A DNA stretch of 64,000 bases, taken from assembly GCA_030141605.1 (NCBI GenBank), contig JAQGDQ010000002.1:2636001-2700000 (forward strand), read 5' to 3'. The notes below the pieces were generated by a model. That model did no database searches. It had not been told where the DNA came from and worked only from the letters and a program-made list of their open reading frames with translations. The position numbers and the translations under genes are program-made. Positions 26,031-38,062 of this stretch are shown piece by piece. Position 1 is the stretch's first letter, and each line of letters opens with the position of its first letter. This DNA comes from Tubiluchus corallicola (Eukaryota > Priapulida > Priapulimorpha > Priapulimorphida > Tubiluchidae).

Positions 26031-26723
26031 TCCGCGATCTTCAGTTCAGCGAGTCTCCGACCAGTAGTTGGAGTCGAACTTGTTCATTGTAGAAGAATAA
26101 TATTTTATTTGTTTTTACAGCACCAAGTAAAATTTTATTGGTTTTTACAACAGCAAGCATTCGCACATGTAGGCGGGATTACAACGCACGAGTAGCATTG
26201 ATCATGTTTAACCAATCACTGTCATTATCAAATCCTTAATTAGGATATAAAAAATGACAGTTTTATTATTTATACGAAACTTTTTATTAACAAGAACAGA
26301 TGAAGAAAGAACAAATTTAAGAATCTGTATAGTACTAGTCAAGCCTATATTCTAATACGTCGGTCCTAAACAAAGACCACAAAAGATATCGTAATATCTC
26401 GCAAAGAGCTGTGTATACTTACAGTATAATAAATGTTTAGTGAATTGCCAGTACTTAAAAACACAATTTTTTACACTTATTGGATAAATTGACATAAAGG
26501 ACATTAGTGAATAAATGAAAACCAAGAAGTAACTATAATCCTAGCAAAAAATTTTACTTCGCAAATGTATGTCTTTAGTTTCACAATAGATTGCATTTCC
26601 AGAAAACAAATTTGAGTCTCGCTGCAAACCGAAAGGCTTGTAACATGATATTTTTGTCATTTACTAAAAAAATAAATAAGAAAATCACTAAAACACAAAC
26701 GTAAATAAATAAATTAATTAATT

Positions 26724-26784
26724 AGCTATGGGATCTGCTTCATATTGTGCATCTTCATGATGTTGTCCATAATGATCATCACGT
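26724..26784 (-). pseudogene. 61-bp copy of a gene D coding segment
   Basis: This segment matches 28064-28124 of gene D in 58 of 61 bases. Read in the gene D frame, all three differences are at third codon positions and only one changes the residue (Glu to Asp in QHHEEAQYEADPIA). It lies 308 bases beyond the gene D stop and is flanked on both sides by AATTAATTAATTA-type sequence. There is no larger open frame around it. Confidence 0.85.
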
Positions 26785-27091
26785 AATTAATAATTAATTA
26801 ATTACTAAAACACGAGCAAAAATACAGCAAACAAGCGACTTTAGGGGAAGGAAAGCTGAAACAAGTACATAAAGTGCCTTAATACTTTTTTAATTTTGTT
26901 TTAAACAACAAAACGTTGTAAACTATTATCAAACAAAACATTAATACAGAGCCGTATAATATTATTTTTCAGCTCCGCTAATAAATTTGATTTTTTTCAA
27001 CGGCCTTAGTATGCGCACACACATATCTCAACAAAGATGTCACACGACTATAACAATATTTAATTAAGATCAAAACAACGATGGCGACAAA

Positions 27092-30000
27092 CTATGGCCT
27101 TGACGAGCGCCGAAACATAGCATAGGGTTTGTATGAGACTGGTCGCGCTGCACGCTCCATTTGCGACAGAGGTAACCGAGGAGGAATTTCTCTTCTCAAT
27201 TCACGAGCATCTGGGTTCCTGTAATATGGCATTCTTTCATCTTCGTCGTACCTTTTCCTTTGCGAACCATATTTTTCCTGCAAGTATCTGGAAACGTACG
27301 CATGTGGATTATACTGCTGTTTACTAACTGGTGACCTGGTAGGTTCATGTGGCTGTGGAACGGAGTCGTACGTTGACGGTGATGGTTCGGTAACTGGCCA
27401 GTGACGGCCCAAGTACTTCGGAGCTATATCGACGTACTTGTGTGAGCGTCTTGGTGGCTTGGCGAAGTCATAGCCGCGCTGGTAAGCCATACTTGGGCTG
27501 CGGGTTTGGTCGGACCGCCCCCTCCTCTCTATGTAGCCTCTGACGGGGGGTTCCCGATGCTTTAGTTCAGAATAGCCTTCTCTGTATCTGTGGCTGGTAC
27601 TAGATGGTGACCTGTACTTTTCATGTGGCTTTCGAAAATCTCTTTTTGGCATCTCATAGAGCTCATATAATTTCGATTGTGGCCGGTATTCCCTACGTGA
27701 CGGTACGACTTTGAAATCTCTTTCTTTGTCATCACGTTCCTCTTCTTTCGCATACATTTTTTCTGATGCAAAGTTGGACTTCGCTGAATTGTCGGTATCT
27801 AAGTCAGCGTCTTTTGCAGCGTCCTCTGTTTTGCTGCTGACCAAAGCTCTTGCTGGATACACATTGTACGGGGATTTGTAGCCTAGATTGTAACTATCTC
27901 GTGGATGAATTCTTTCATAACCTGGATCACCATAGCTGGGTTTATACTTACCATATGAAGCATGAGGAGCACTATAGCCATCGTTGCTTTCATAGCCCTT
28001 ATCATGATTGTTCTCATAAAGAGCATCGATATTTGGCAGCTCGAATCCGTGCTTTTTCAAACTAGCTATGGGATCTGCTTCATATTGTGCCTCTTCGTGA
28101 TGCTGTCCATAATGATCATCACGTTTGTAGTCACCTTTGCCATCAAAATATCCCTTGTCATCGTGTTTCCTTTTTCCGCCATTATCTACATAAATCTGAT
28201 TTCCTCCCTTATCTAAGTAGAAGTTCTTATAAAAATACTTTCCTTCGCCTTTCGAGTACCTAAAGGTTCCGTGACCCAGGCTGTGGACTATCTTCCCGTT
28301 GTCCTGCAACGATTTAATTTAAAAAACATTAACGTTAATAGAGCTATCATATACATGAGTATCGTACACCATTTAGTTTGAAATCTAAACCTTGCAGCCC
28401 GGACGTACCCAACTACAACAAGGCCATTCAGCTAATACTGTTTAGTTTCTCAGTTAACGTACAGTTGCAACAGATATTGCTTTTAAAGGATTTCAGTAGA
28501 TTTTTACTTTTTGATAGGCGCTTATATGCAGGTAATTTAGCCTCTGAGTGTTCCCCCACATCATTTATTTGATGATTTTTTGTGTAAACATTTGTTTTCA
28601 TTATTGTCAATGTGTGATGTGTAATAAAATAAAATAAAACATACAATTTTTGGATTCAAAGTTTTAGCTTAACCAGTCTTATTACTGAAAAACTGTAGAC
28701 CCAATCTTGTACGAACATATAAAATATCATCTAAAAATATTTAAAAAGAAAACTGTTTTTGGGAGCTGCGTGAATATTTATATAACAAAAAATGAATGAT
28801 TGGCAATCTCAGCGACTGCAAAATCCTTTTCGGTGTTTGTGCTACCCTAACTGCACACTACATTGTCCTTTACTATTATTTTACCATAGCATTGTAAATC
28901 GACGTCATTCTTCACAAACAATTTAATACCCAACTTTTTCAATACTTTTCATTATTTCATCATTATCATACTACTCATCACCACCACCACCACCACCACC
29001 ACCACCACCACCACCACCACCACCACCACAATCATCATCATCATTTAACAGCCCAATAAAATTAGGACTGCCAATAAATGACCCAACTGAACTGACAAAT
29101 GCAATGTTATAAGAAAAACGCTGTTATCGTTTTTCTCCGCCTGGTTGCTCTGGGGCTGGCAGCTATTCGTAAGCTGAAAGTCGCGGGATTCACTAAATCA
29201 TGTGATTCTCAAAAGTATTTAACTAATTTGTTAGTACATAAATGCTTTGAACATGAACTGGTATAACTACCTAACTGGAAAAAACCTTAAAAAGGGAAAG
29301 GCATAAATTGGGCAACTTAAAGAAGCAAGAAAAATTTAACTAATCTAACAAAGAAATCATTGAGCCCGAGTACGTTTAATTTGTGTCAGTAGCCGCCCTT
29401 TATGAGTTAACTTGGTTTCAACACCTTTGAAAATTGCTCAAGTTGGTTAAAATAGAATTGGTCAAAGAAAAATACAGTAGCATATTGTTCAGATGGTAAT
29501 TCCTTTCTTTACAATTTATTCGCTTTATTCAAGCTAATGCTGCTTTTCCGCATCTAATGGTACGAGATTACGAGCGAAAATTGAAAACAGGACTAAACTG
29601 CTTTAAGTCAACAACATTCTTCGTAGTCCTTAAATAGTTAGAAAATTATGCACTTCTTGAAACTCTAGAGGCCATCTAATGCCAGGGTTGCCATCGTATC
29701 CTAGTCTCTTTTTAACCACAAGAGATTTTTAGTCGAAAGTAAACTACTTTACAGTTTTTAATTTGAATTTCTAGTAAATATATCCACCCATACCTTGACG
29801 TGTCCTTTCCCTCCATTGTCAATTTCTGCTCCTTTCTCGTCATATTTGTGTTTAGTATCGTAGTATCCCTTCTCATCTTTGTGTGCTTCTTCTCCCCAAT
29901 CCTTGGCTTCATGATCACCTTCCGCTACACAGCTTGCAAACAAGGACAACTGCAAAACAACTGACGTGTGAAATGTCTGTCAACTGCAGTTCTCTAAGCG

Positions 30001-32919
30001 ATACTTTGTAAGTCTAACTGAAAGCAGTTCTAAAAGGCGACTGTCTTGGATTTATAATTAAGTTCCAGAGATACGGTAAACCTGTGTAACCAGTTTATAG
30101 CATTTTCTATCATGAAATGCGTTTTTTAATAAATTTAAGCTGTTCGCTTGTTTGTTCATGAAAATCTATAAATTGTCCCACTCACTCATAGCCAAAGTTG
30201 CAAGGTTTACCTGTTTTGTTTTATCAGTTAAAAAATTAAGATATCAATATTAATTTGGGCGTAGGCATACAGACCGATTTTTTCAGGGAGGGCTGAGCCA
30301 CTTGCCGGAAAAATACAGCGCCAACCTGAAAAAAGTCCCGAGTCTCCAATTGCCTCACCCCACTCCATGATAAAAAATGCCCGGATTCGGACACTTCATT
30401 TGGCGGCATGGAGAAATTTTGTGATTTCCTTTTATGAAAAATATTTTTTTTATTTTTTTCATCATTTTGCCTGTGCCCGAAAAATTTGGTGATTACCCAA
30501 ATCCCGGGGGCTGCAGCCTCCCCCCTCAGCAACCCTGGTTAGTACGTCTATGAATTTGGGAAGCAAACTATGCGCAGTATGCTTCAGTATGGCATGCACA
30601 ATGTATTTCTTGCGTAAGTTAGTAATTCTGCCTCGTAGGCTTTAAGTGTGCAAATTTGTTGTTATTTACGATCTACATAAAATTGTGAATTTCGGAAAAG
30701 AACTAAAAAGTATTGCTTACTAAATTTAAAATGTCGTAATAACTAGAGTGATCACACTAATTGACTTATTTCTTTAATTTTTTATTGCATATAATAAAAA
30801 TTTATTGTTAGCGTAATCAGGTGGCGTTTTCAAACCATTGTAGATACGAAAAAATTACGTAAGCCACGGTAAAACATTTTCACACTAAATTTAGTGCTGA
30901 TGCCGCAGTTTATTAGTGATGTATTGAAAAGTTTTTTTAAAAAGCTACTATTGCAACTTCTAATGCAATTCCGTTTTAGGTAACCAAAAAACAAGAAGGT
31001 AAAACTTCGTTATTGTGTTTCGTACAAGTTTCTACATGATTTTATAAGCTCAGTGACAAGTTTTTGGATGACAACTTGAATTTTATCTATAATAGCGTAA
31101 TAGTAACACTGAACACATAGAACTATTATTACATTTAGGAAATTTAATATAACTGAGTTACATAAACATAAATGGCATAGATCTCATGTTATAGTATTAA
31201 TAACTTAACTAAATCGTTTCGTTTGATATACAGATCGCCGAAAAAGGGCTGTGGCCTCGGAAATTTCATATAACGCCATAGACCAGCGAAATCAATATGT
31301 AGATGCTGTTTTTGTTTCTTCGCTAAACATCAACAAAACAGATAGGCGTAAGTAAGGTAACACGAAATGTGGATAAATAGTTACATTTTGTCATTTATAC
31401 ATTACTCATTAATTAGGATACTTAGTGGTGCACATTCAGTAGGCTATTCAGTAACATTTAAGCCAGTGGCTAAGCCGTGCTTTGTTGACGCATCCGCAGT
31501 CGTGGACTCGTGCGTGTTCCGGGCTCCCTTTGGGTTAGTTCCACGGCCCGATTAAACACATAAAAATTGTATCATTGATTCCTCAACCGTAATTTGCTGT
31601 CTTAATTAAGCCGACCTGTGCAAAATTTTTCATGATCACGGTTCTTGACGAAATTCAAATGCGCTCTTTTAATTTTTGTCGTATTTTCCTCCGAAACGTT
31701 TTACAATTACATATCCTAGATTTTTTACCTAAACCGTTTGTTGAAGGTCCACAGTTCCCAAACACAAAAGACTTTGTCCAAACAGTTTAAAAAGTAATAT
31801 TTATTTAATGAAGATTTGTGTTAATCCGACAGGTAAATAATATAATGGATTGTTTAAACATTGTGTGACACACAAGTACAGTACTTGCACCACTTATATT
31901 TTACTAATCATCCCTCTGTCTCTCTCTCCCCCTCTCTCTCTTTCTCTCTCTACACCTATCTCTCTAGCGCGCTCCCCTTCTCTCTCTATCTGCATCTCTA
32001 TCTGCGTCTCTCCTTTTGCTTGTATACCTTGCTTTTATGTTCAGTTCTTTTTTATTTTAATATATTACTCAACTGAATACTTACTAGAATAATACCAGCT
32101 ATTACTGCTGTTGCCGTTGCTGGTAGCCAGGAAAACCTGAATTTATCTGCAAACAATAAAAAACACAGTACAGTTTCGAAAATGGACCAAGTTTAACAGT
32201 CTGCTCGTTCACACAGTTGACTTACATTTGCCAAACAATTTGTTTAGGTTAGTTATACTGAATTAATTTCCGGTTTTTCTAGATTATTACACAAATACGT
32301 ATTTGGATCAGCAGTAGCAGCTTTATTACGTGCAATTTATTATATATATTAAGTTCGCTCATTTTCAATGGCTGGAAAGTGACTCTATAATAAATGAAAT
32401 TAAACAAAACTATTTGACAAATTTTATTAATATAGTCCCTATTGATTTGAATTGTTTTATTTATTATTGTTTTGATTTGAAGGGAAAGGACGATTGTTTT
32501 ATTTCGTTTTGGTTGTTTTGGTTTGCTAAAAAAACACTATATTTCAAGTCTTAGCAATAGGAAAGTATTGATAAAACATTAAAACGAAAGAAAACACTGG
32601 CATGTTTCTAACTAGAATCTAATTCACTCATAGTCCAATAAACTTACATGTAGAATGAATTTTCGATAACTCTATTCATACATATATGATTGTTGCTAAA
32701 AAAAAAGCTAATAGTTGCTCAGGACATACAAAATCTGATTACAGAGGTCTGTTATTTGTCTTATCGCATTAAACAGCAGTGAATAAACTTCTGATTACAA
32801 CAAGTTATCCAATAAAATCCAATTAAACAGAAAAATGCTTTAAAATTCCACATGAAAGATTTTTTCGTTTTTTAAATTGCCTCAAAATACAGCAATAAAG
32901 TTTTATTTTACTTACACAT
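27092..32919 (-). CDS. Secreted GGKG-DKGG domain protein with long Tyr/Pro/Arg-rich tail, gene D
   Basis: Four coding exons on the minus strand: 32919-32916 (only ATG T), 32146-32085, 29949-29794 and 28303-27092. All junctions are GT-AG and phases fit (1, 0, 0), giving 477 residues. The assembled N-terminus begins MYKFRFSWLPATATAVIAGI and continues ILLSLFASCVAEGDHE, a good signal peptide probably cleaved after CVAEG or earlier. The domain spans about residues 50-140: GGKGHVKDNGK, FRYSKGEGKYFYKNFY, DKGGNQIYVDNGGK, GYFDGKGDYKRDDHYG. Its inner intron sits before DNGK, unlike the phase-1 intron of A-C. The remaining ~330 residues are disordered and rich in Tyr, Arg, Pro and Ser, with YGDPGY echoing the repeats of gene E. 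Likely an extracellular matrix-type protein. The tiny first exon is inferred from the splice fit and wants transcript support. Confidence 0.85.
28976..29044 (+). repeat. (ACC)n then (ATC)n microsatellite
   Basis: About 17 CAC/ACC trinucleotides are followed by four ATC units, inside the last intron of gene D. Confidence 0.95.
29099..29168 (+). other. Signal-peptide-like open frame ending at a splice donor
   Basis: The frame MQCYKKNAVIV continues FLRLVALGLAAI and ends at ATTC|GTAAGC in phase 1, a textbook secretory first exon. It lies on the plus strand inside an intron of gene D. No partner exon was identified, so it may be chance or a relic. Confidence 0.25.
30250..30545 (-). repeat. GC-richer interspersed repeat, likely transposon fragment
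   Basis: This block is clearly higher in GC than its surroundings, with A-runs and CCGGG-rich segments on the minus strand and a sharp edge near CAACCCTGG. The style matches non-autonomous DNA transposon remnants in marine invertebrates. The family is not identified. Confidence 0.4.
31905..32012 (+). repeat. CT-rich imperfect microsatellite
   Basis: Interrupted CTCTCT tracts lie inside an intron of gene D. Confidence 0.85.
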
Positions 32920-32999
32920 GGTTCGTTTTTGTCCTACGCTTTACAACATCAACTAATTAAACCTGATTAACATAGAAAAAACGATTTCACTATGGATCA

Positions 33000-34970
33000 A
33001 ACACCGCTACATAACGTCTTAATCGATTAGATGATTAGTGTTTCTCATACAACGTCAAAGAAACTTGTCGGCCGCGATGCTGTTCGGGGTGGCAGCAGTG
33101 ACACAAATGCACGAACCCACGCGAACAACCGCAGTTCAAATACAATTTGACGATTCTAGGTCGGGTCTGTTATTAGAACTGACTGCTGTTATCATAATTG
33201 AAGTGAAAATAGCAGTGTATCTATCGAATGTGTGAACCAATTTCGTTTTGTTCAATCAGTGGGGAAATTGGCAGCACACCACGCAGTAGCTCAAAGCCAT
33301 TAGACTTCAACAGCATAGTTCAGCAGCAATAGCGCAGTTCTAAGAAATGGCTTTTTAGATAGCGAAAAGCTTGTGGGATACCCAAAAGCTTGAAGACATG
33401 AAGGGTCTCCACGACAATTGAGTAAAAGACAAAAAGATACAAATTCACACATCGCATGGCAAGAGTATGAATGTTTTGTTAATTACAAAGTGTTCATTTA
33501 GGAAATGTCGGAAAGCAATGACTTTCAGTGTTCGGGTTAAAAAAACTTAGTATCCGAGTTAAGAAATTCCTATTTATTTATGTCCACATTCAATTATCCA
33601 GGATTACCAAGCGCTTTATCCATTTCCCAAACATATGCATAGGCTTACCGATCCAGGATTATACAGTTACGCTATTACCAAGCCCTTTATCCAATTCCCA
33701 ACCAGACGTAAAGGCTTTAGTAAAGAGGTTATGAGTATACAAGTACGAGCAAACGTATACAAGGTATATAAATACGAGGTATATGAGTTACCAAGATCTA
33801 GAGTTTACGTACCGACATTTTAATGTGGTAGACTGCCAAACGTTTTCAGTTTTTGTGTTAGCAAGAGTTTAGATAAGACCAAGATACGATTTCCTGCTAG
33901 TATGGTGCTGACGTTGAGTTTGGTGTTGGGACTTTGGTACAAACTAAAACTCTAGCTTATTGTAAACATAAGTTAAACAGAAGAGGAAAAAATTTTATTT
34001 TTCGGAGACTGGATGTATGCGCTGCCGAAAAATGTAAAGACGCTTCTCAGATGTTTATCCGGAAATAATGAGAGATGTTCCTATTCAGCTTAAACCCATC
34101 CACGTAGGCTTCGTATTAAGAACTAGCTGCTGTCTATGCAGAATGACAAACATCATTAAAGAATTTTCAAACAGTTTAAACATATTTTAGGTTGAAACAT
34201 TTAAAATAGTTTATAGATCGATACCAATGTTTTTAAAAACTTAAAAATCAACTGGGCACTTCTAAATTCAGGGCAACTGGAAAACTGATAACTGCACAAG
34301 AGATGCATTTTGATACGACGTTATGGAATAGTCAATTCTAATTACCTCGTCTTTCATTTTGTGGGCAGTTAACTAGCTATTCAACAGCATAGAAACAAAA
34401 AAAGTTTTCATAAAAGCTGTTTGGATAATGTATAAGAAAAATGTATCTATTTATTACTACGGAGCATGAGGGTCGATATGGGAGGAAATAACTGATAAAT
34501 AGGTTTAACTTTGTAGAGACGTAACATAAGGGCCTGTTTAGTAAGTGTTTATAATCATTACTAACCACGATAATTATTACTTTTATCACTAATTGATGCT
34601 AAAATGAGGATATTCACAAAGACCACAATGACACTTCCATCTTAGTTGCAATTGAACTATGGCAGGAGGTCAGGAATAACAATAACTGTGATGCGATTGC
34701 TTTATGGAAAATAAAAGTAGAATTATTTTCACAAACATTTTCTATGTGTTTGTAACTCCAGTAATTGCTTCAGACTCGATTAAAGTTTGTTGGCACAAGT
34801 TAAATGGGAAAATCATTTGGCGTTTATAAAAACAAGTATAACGCGAGTTAATGGCTCTTTATAGTCATAATGTTTTTCAGATGATATGAAAGAAGCCGAT
34901 CTATGTATGTGGGAATTTCAAATAGGCTACATACCATAATAACTGTAAATCGGTATACCTGACCCTTAAG
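33000..34970. other. Upstream region of gene D, no gene seen
   Basis: No TATA box was recognised for gene D. Near 33597-33715 the segment CCAAGC.CTTTATCCA.TTCCCAA occurs twice, about 75 bases apart. Confidence 0.4.
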
Positions 34971-34974
34971 CCGG

Positions 34975-35460
34975 TTTTCATGGTGTTCGCGACATCGGCG
35001 ACTACCCGAAAGCCGTATACAGTCACTAAATGTGCTTCAAAATTTCCCCTAATAGTCGTGAAACATTCGCGAGTGTTCGCCGTTGTCACCAAGAGGTTGC
35101 TGGCTTCACAGGAAAAAATTCAAATGTTTATAGAGTGCACCGGAATCGCAAAACTCGCCACCTCGCCAAAATTTCTCCAAACTGTCGTAAAGTTGTCTGA
35201 ATATGCCCCAAATATGCCGCCAATTATTCGTGACGTTCGTTAACAATTTCAAACAATTTCATTTTGAGACGCTTTTGAGAGGGCGACGCCGATATTGCGA
35301 CTATTTTTCAACATCTTGACAACATTTGGAGAACCTCGGTTGTTCCGTGCATCTTTCCACGAAAATTTCTTTAAATGGTCGTAAACTAATCGCAACGTAT
35401 TTGCGCCAATGTCGTGCAGCGTGCTCCTATAAGTATAATACAGGCCTATTTTCACGTGAG
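34975..35460 (+). repeat. Probable mobile-element fragment with a recurring motif
   Basis: The block is richer in CpG than its flanks. It contains three spaced versions of CAAAATTTC..C.AA..GTCGTRAA, at about 35037, 35165 and 35356. Short open frames cross it, but none resembles a protein domain. Confidence 0.35.
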
Positions 35461-36279
35461 AAAAGGTATAAAATTCGCAAAAACATGACTAAAATCGTGC
35501 GAAATTACTTAGAATTTTGCGTGACAGATTCACGATGTGGATAACAAAACAACCCCGTTGCGAGAATTTTAGGCGACTGTTGGACTTCATCGCAAAAAAT
35601 CGCGGTCCCGTGGTTTTAGGGAAATGTTTTCTTGTGTTAATTTTTGTAACAAAGTGGCGAAGTATAAAGCATGAGCAATTTACCTCCGTTTATCTGCTAT
35701 ATTCTGTTCATTCACAGTTTGGTCAATTTTAAAAACTCATCATCGCAAAGTTCACTAACTTAATTCTCATGTTACACAGGGGAAATGAGACTCTCTTTCT
35801 CTTATGCACGTTTCACGCCTGTAATTTACCTACTTAACTGCAAATGAGACAAACTCGCGTCGCGCTTATCCAAACGTGTGCATCACTTCACTTAAGAAGT
35901 TCAATATATTTACATAACAAAGTGATTAAGTGTTTCTGATCATATCTGGGTCAATTCTCGAATTTTCTCCTAATCATAGAAAGTATGGGTCAATAATGGG
36001 ATGACGTTGTTTTCATTGTCAGAAAGTAAAAGCGCCAAATTCAGTGACAATTATGGCGTTGTGTCTACAGATGAGCAATTAGAGACGCACTAATGACATC
36101 ATTATTTAAGAATACGTTTGTCTTAAAAAAACATGACCGTCCTTACCCTCATGACACAAACGCACACATAGTGGCTGTTAGCGCTCTGCGAAATTAGTTT
36201 AATTTAGCCTTAATAAGGTGACTAATAAAAGTTTGTTTTTTATCTCTAGACTAGAGTAGAAATAGACAAATATGACGAT

Positions 36280-36480
36280 AAGAATAATGGTGCTGCTAAT
36301 GATGACGGTAATGGCAGCGATGGCGATGATGATAGTAATGATGATGGTAATGATACGACGGTAATGACGGTAATGACCGTGACTATGCTTAATCACTTTG
36401 TGATGACGACGGTAATGATGACGATGGTAATAACGATGATGACTACGACAATGATGACGACATCGACAGTATCATGATTG
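36280..36480 (+). repeat. GATGAT/GGTAAT imperfect repeat
   Basis: Variants of GATGATGGTAATGA repeat across about 200 bases. Confidence 0.85.
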
Positions 36481-37000
36481 CAGTACTAATGAAAATGATG
36501 ACCCGGCAACGATGGCAAAACAACATTGACTATGATATGACGGTGGCGACATTAAGACGACAACAGTTACGTCTTCGATGGCGGTAATCATGCCAATGAT
36601 AAGATAAAAAACCAAAAAATAGAGTAGTAATGATGTGAAGAAAAGTGCACTTCGCAACAGATTACTTCGTAATCACCTCCACTTATCGCATAGCTTTCTC
36701 ATTCTTTTCGATGAACTAAAAATCTTAAATTTGTTTTGGCACATGACGTACGCGTAATTACTAATTAATTGTGCCTATTGTCAGATCAGTGTCCAGCAAT
36801 TTCGCTACAATGCCTGACCTTGTGACCCGAAAACGAAAAACGTTTTACCAGTACTCGCCATATGTGGTTCACTGTGGAATTGCTAAAACAATAATAAAAG
36901 GTCAAGATAGAGTTTTATTCATATATAGTTTCAGCCATTACGGATCAGGGGATTCAGTATAGGAAGTTGATCAGGTGCGGTAATTACCGGTAGATCGTTG

Positions 37001-37007
37001 TATAAAG
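37001..37007 (+). promoter_or_regulatory. TATA box of gene E
   Basis: TATAAAG lies about 30 bases upstream of an inferred non-coding exon ending at ACAG|GTGAGC (37114). It is the same box word as for locus A. Confidence 0.5.
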
Positions 37008-37030
37008 CTGCAGGACAAATGACCACTGTG

Positions 37031-37114
37031 TTGTAGATGAGATAGCGATCGCAGTTTCTTGGTGCAGTGATTTCTTTCAGAGGTGGCGGGGGCATTTACA
37101 CTGGTCTGATACAG
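37031..37114 (+). other. Putative non-coding exon 1 of gene E
   Basis: It runs from the expected start after the TATA box to a strong donor at 37115. The next acceptor (TTTTTCACAG, ending 38043) opens a 19-base leader before the gene E ATG. The 5' end is estimated. Confidence 0.45.
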
Positions 37115-37561
37115 GTGAGCTATTTTGGAAAATTTACGGGCTTAGTGTTGCATTATATTCTGTTTTTTACGTTACTGGAAAGGGCTTAGAATGATGATGT
37201 TATCTATAAATTTCATTACTTTTCTTTACTTTTCTGTTTTCTTCGTCTGTAAACAGAAAAATAGAAAAACAGTATTTTAAGAATTGAAATCTAATTTTGT
37301 TAAATTGTTTATTAACTGCTTTTCCATTCCGGTTTAGTTGGAGGCTTATAATTTTTATCACTTGTGAATTAGGAAAAACATTAATAGAAATTTTCAAGGA
37401 GAATTATTTTCGGTTAACACGACTGGCAGTAAGAGTATGTAACACTTGGGTTTCTATATAATTGTATTCTCTTGTTTGCCTTTGCCTCTCAATCTACCCC
37501 TGATACTATTACACATATATGTAATATACACATGTCAATATATTTACATACATACATATTT

Positions 37562-37588
37562 GCACATACACACACACGCACGCACGCA

Positions 37589-37682
<94 letters not shown>
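37562..37682 (+). repeat. (CA)n then (TA)n microsatellite
   Basis: A pure CA run of about 80 bases is preceded by CGCA variants and followed by a TA run, inside the first intron of gene E. Confidence 0.97.
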
Positions 37683-38062
37683 AAGCAATTCATTTCAATG
37701 CTGAATTTCATTTTCATTTTGTACCTCCTGTTTCACTTTTCTGTTAATAATTAGTGTTCAGATCTGTACGAAATTTACTGCAAAACGTCTTTCATGCAAA
37801 CTGTCAGTAAAATATTTTTGAACATTTTATGTTTCAAAGAGCTGCAAAATATGGGTTAATAAAAATTTCAAACCAAAAAAATAAAGGAATGTAAAAGCAC
37901 TTTTTTGTCGCAAATTAATCTCGAAAATATTACGTAGATGGCTAGTTCTTGTTTCTTGTTTCACTGTTCACTTTCATCGCGTTTAATACTTATTGCTTTA
38001 ACTACATAACCGTTTTTATGTAAATATTGATTGTTTTTCACAGGCGGAATAAACGTTTCCCC

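Noticed and set aside
28976-29044. CRISPR-like regular repeat
   Set aside because: It is a simple trinucleotide microsatellite in an animal intron.
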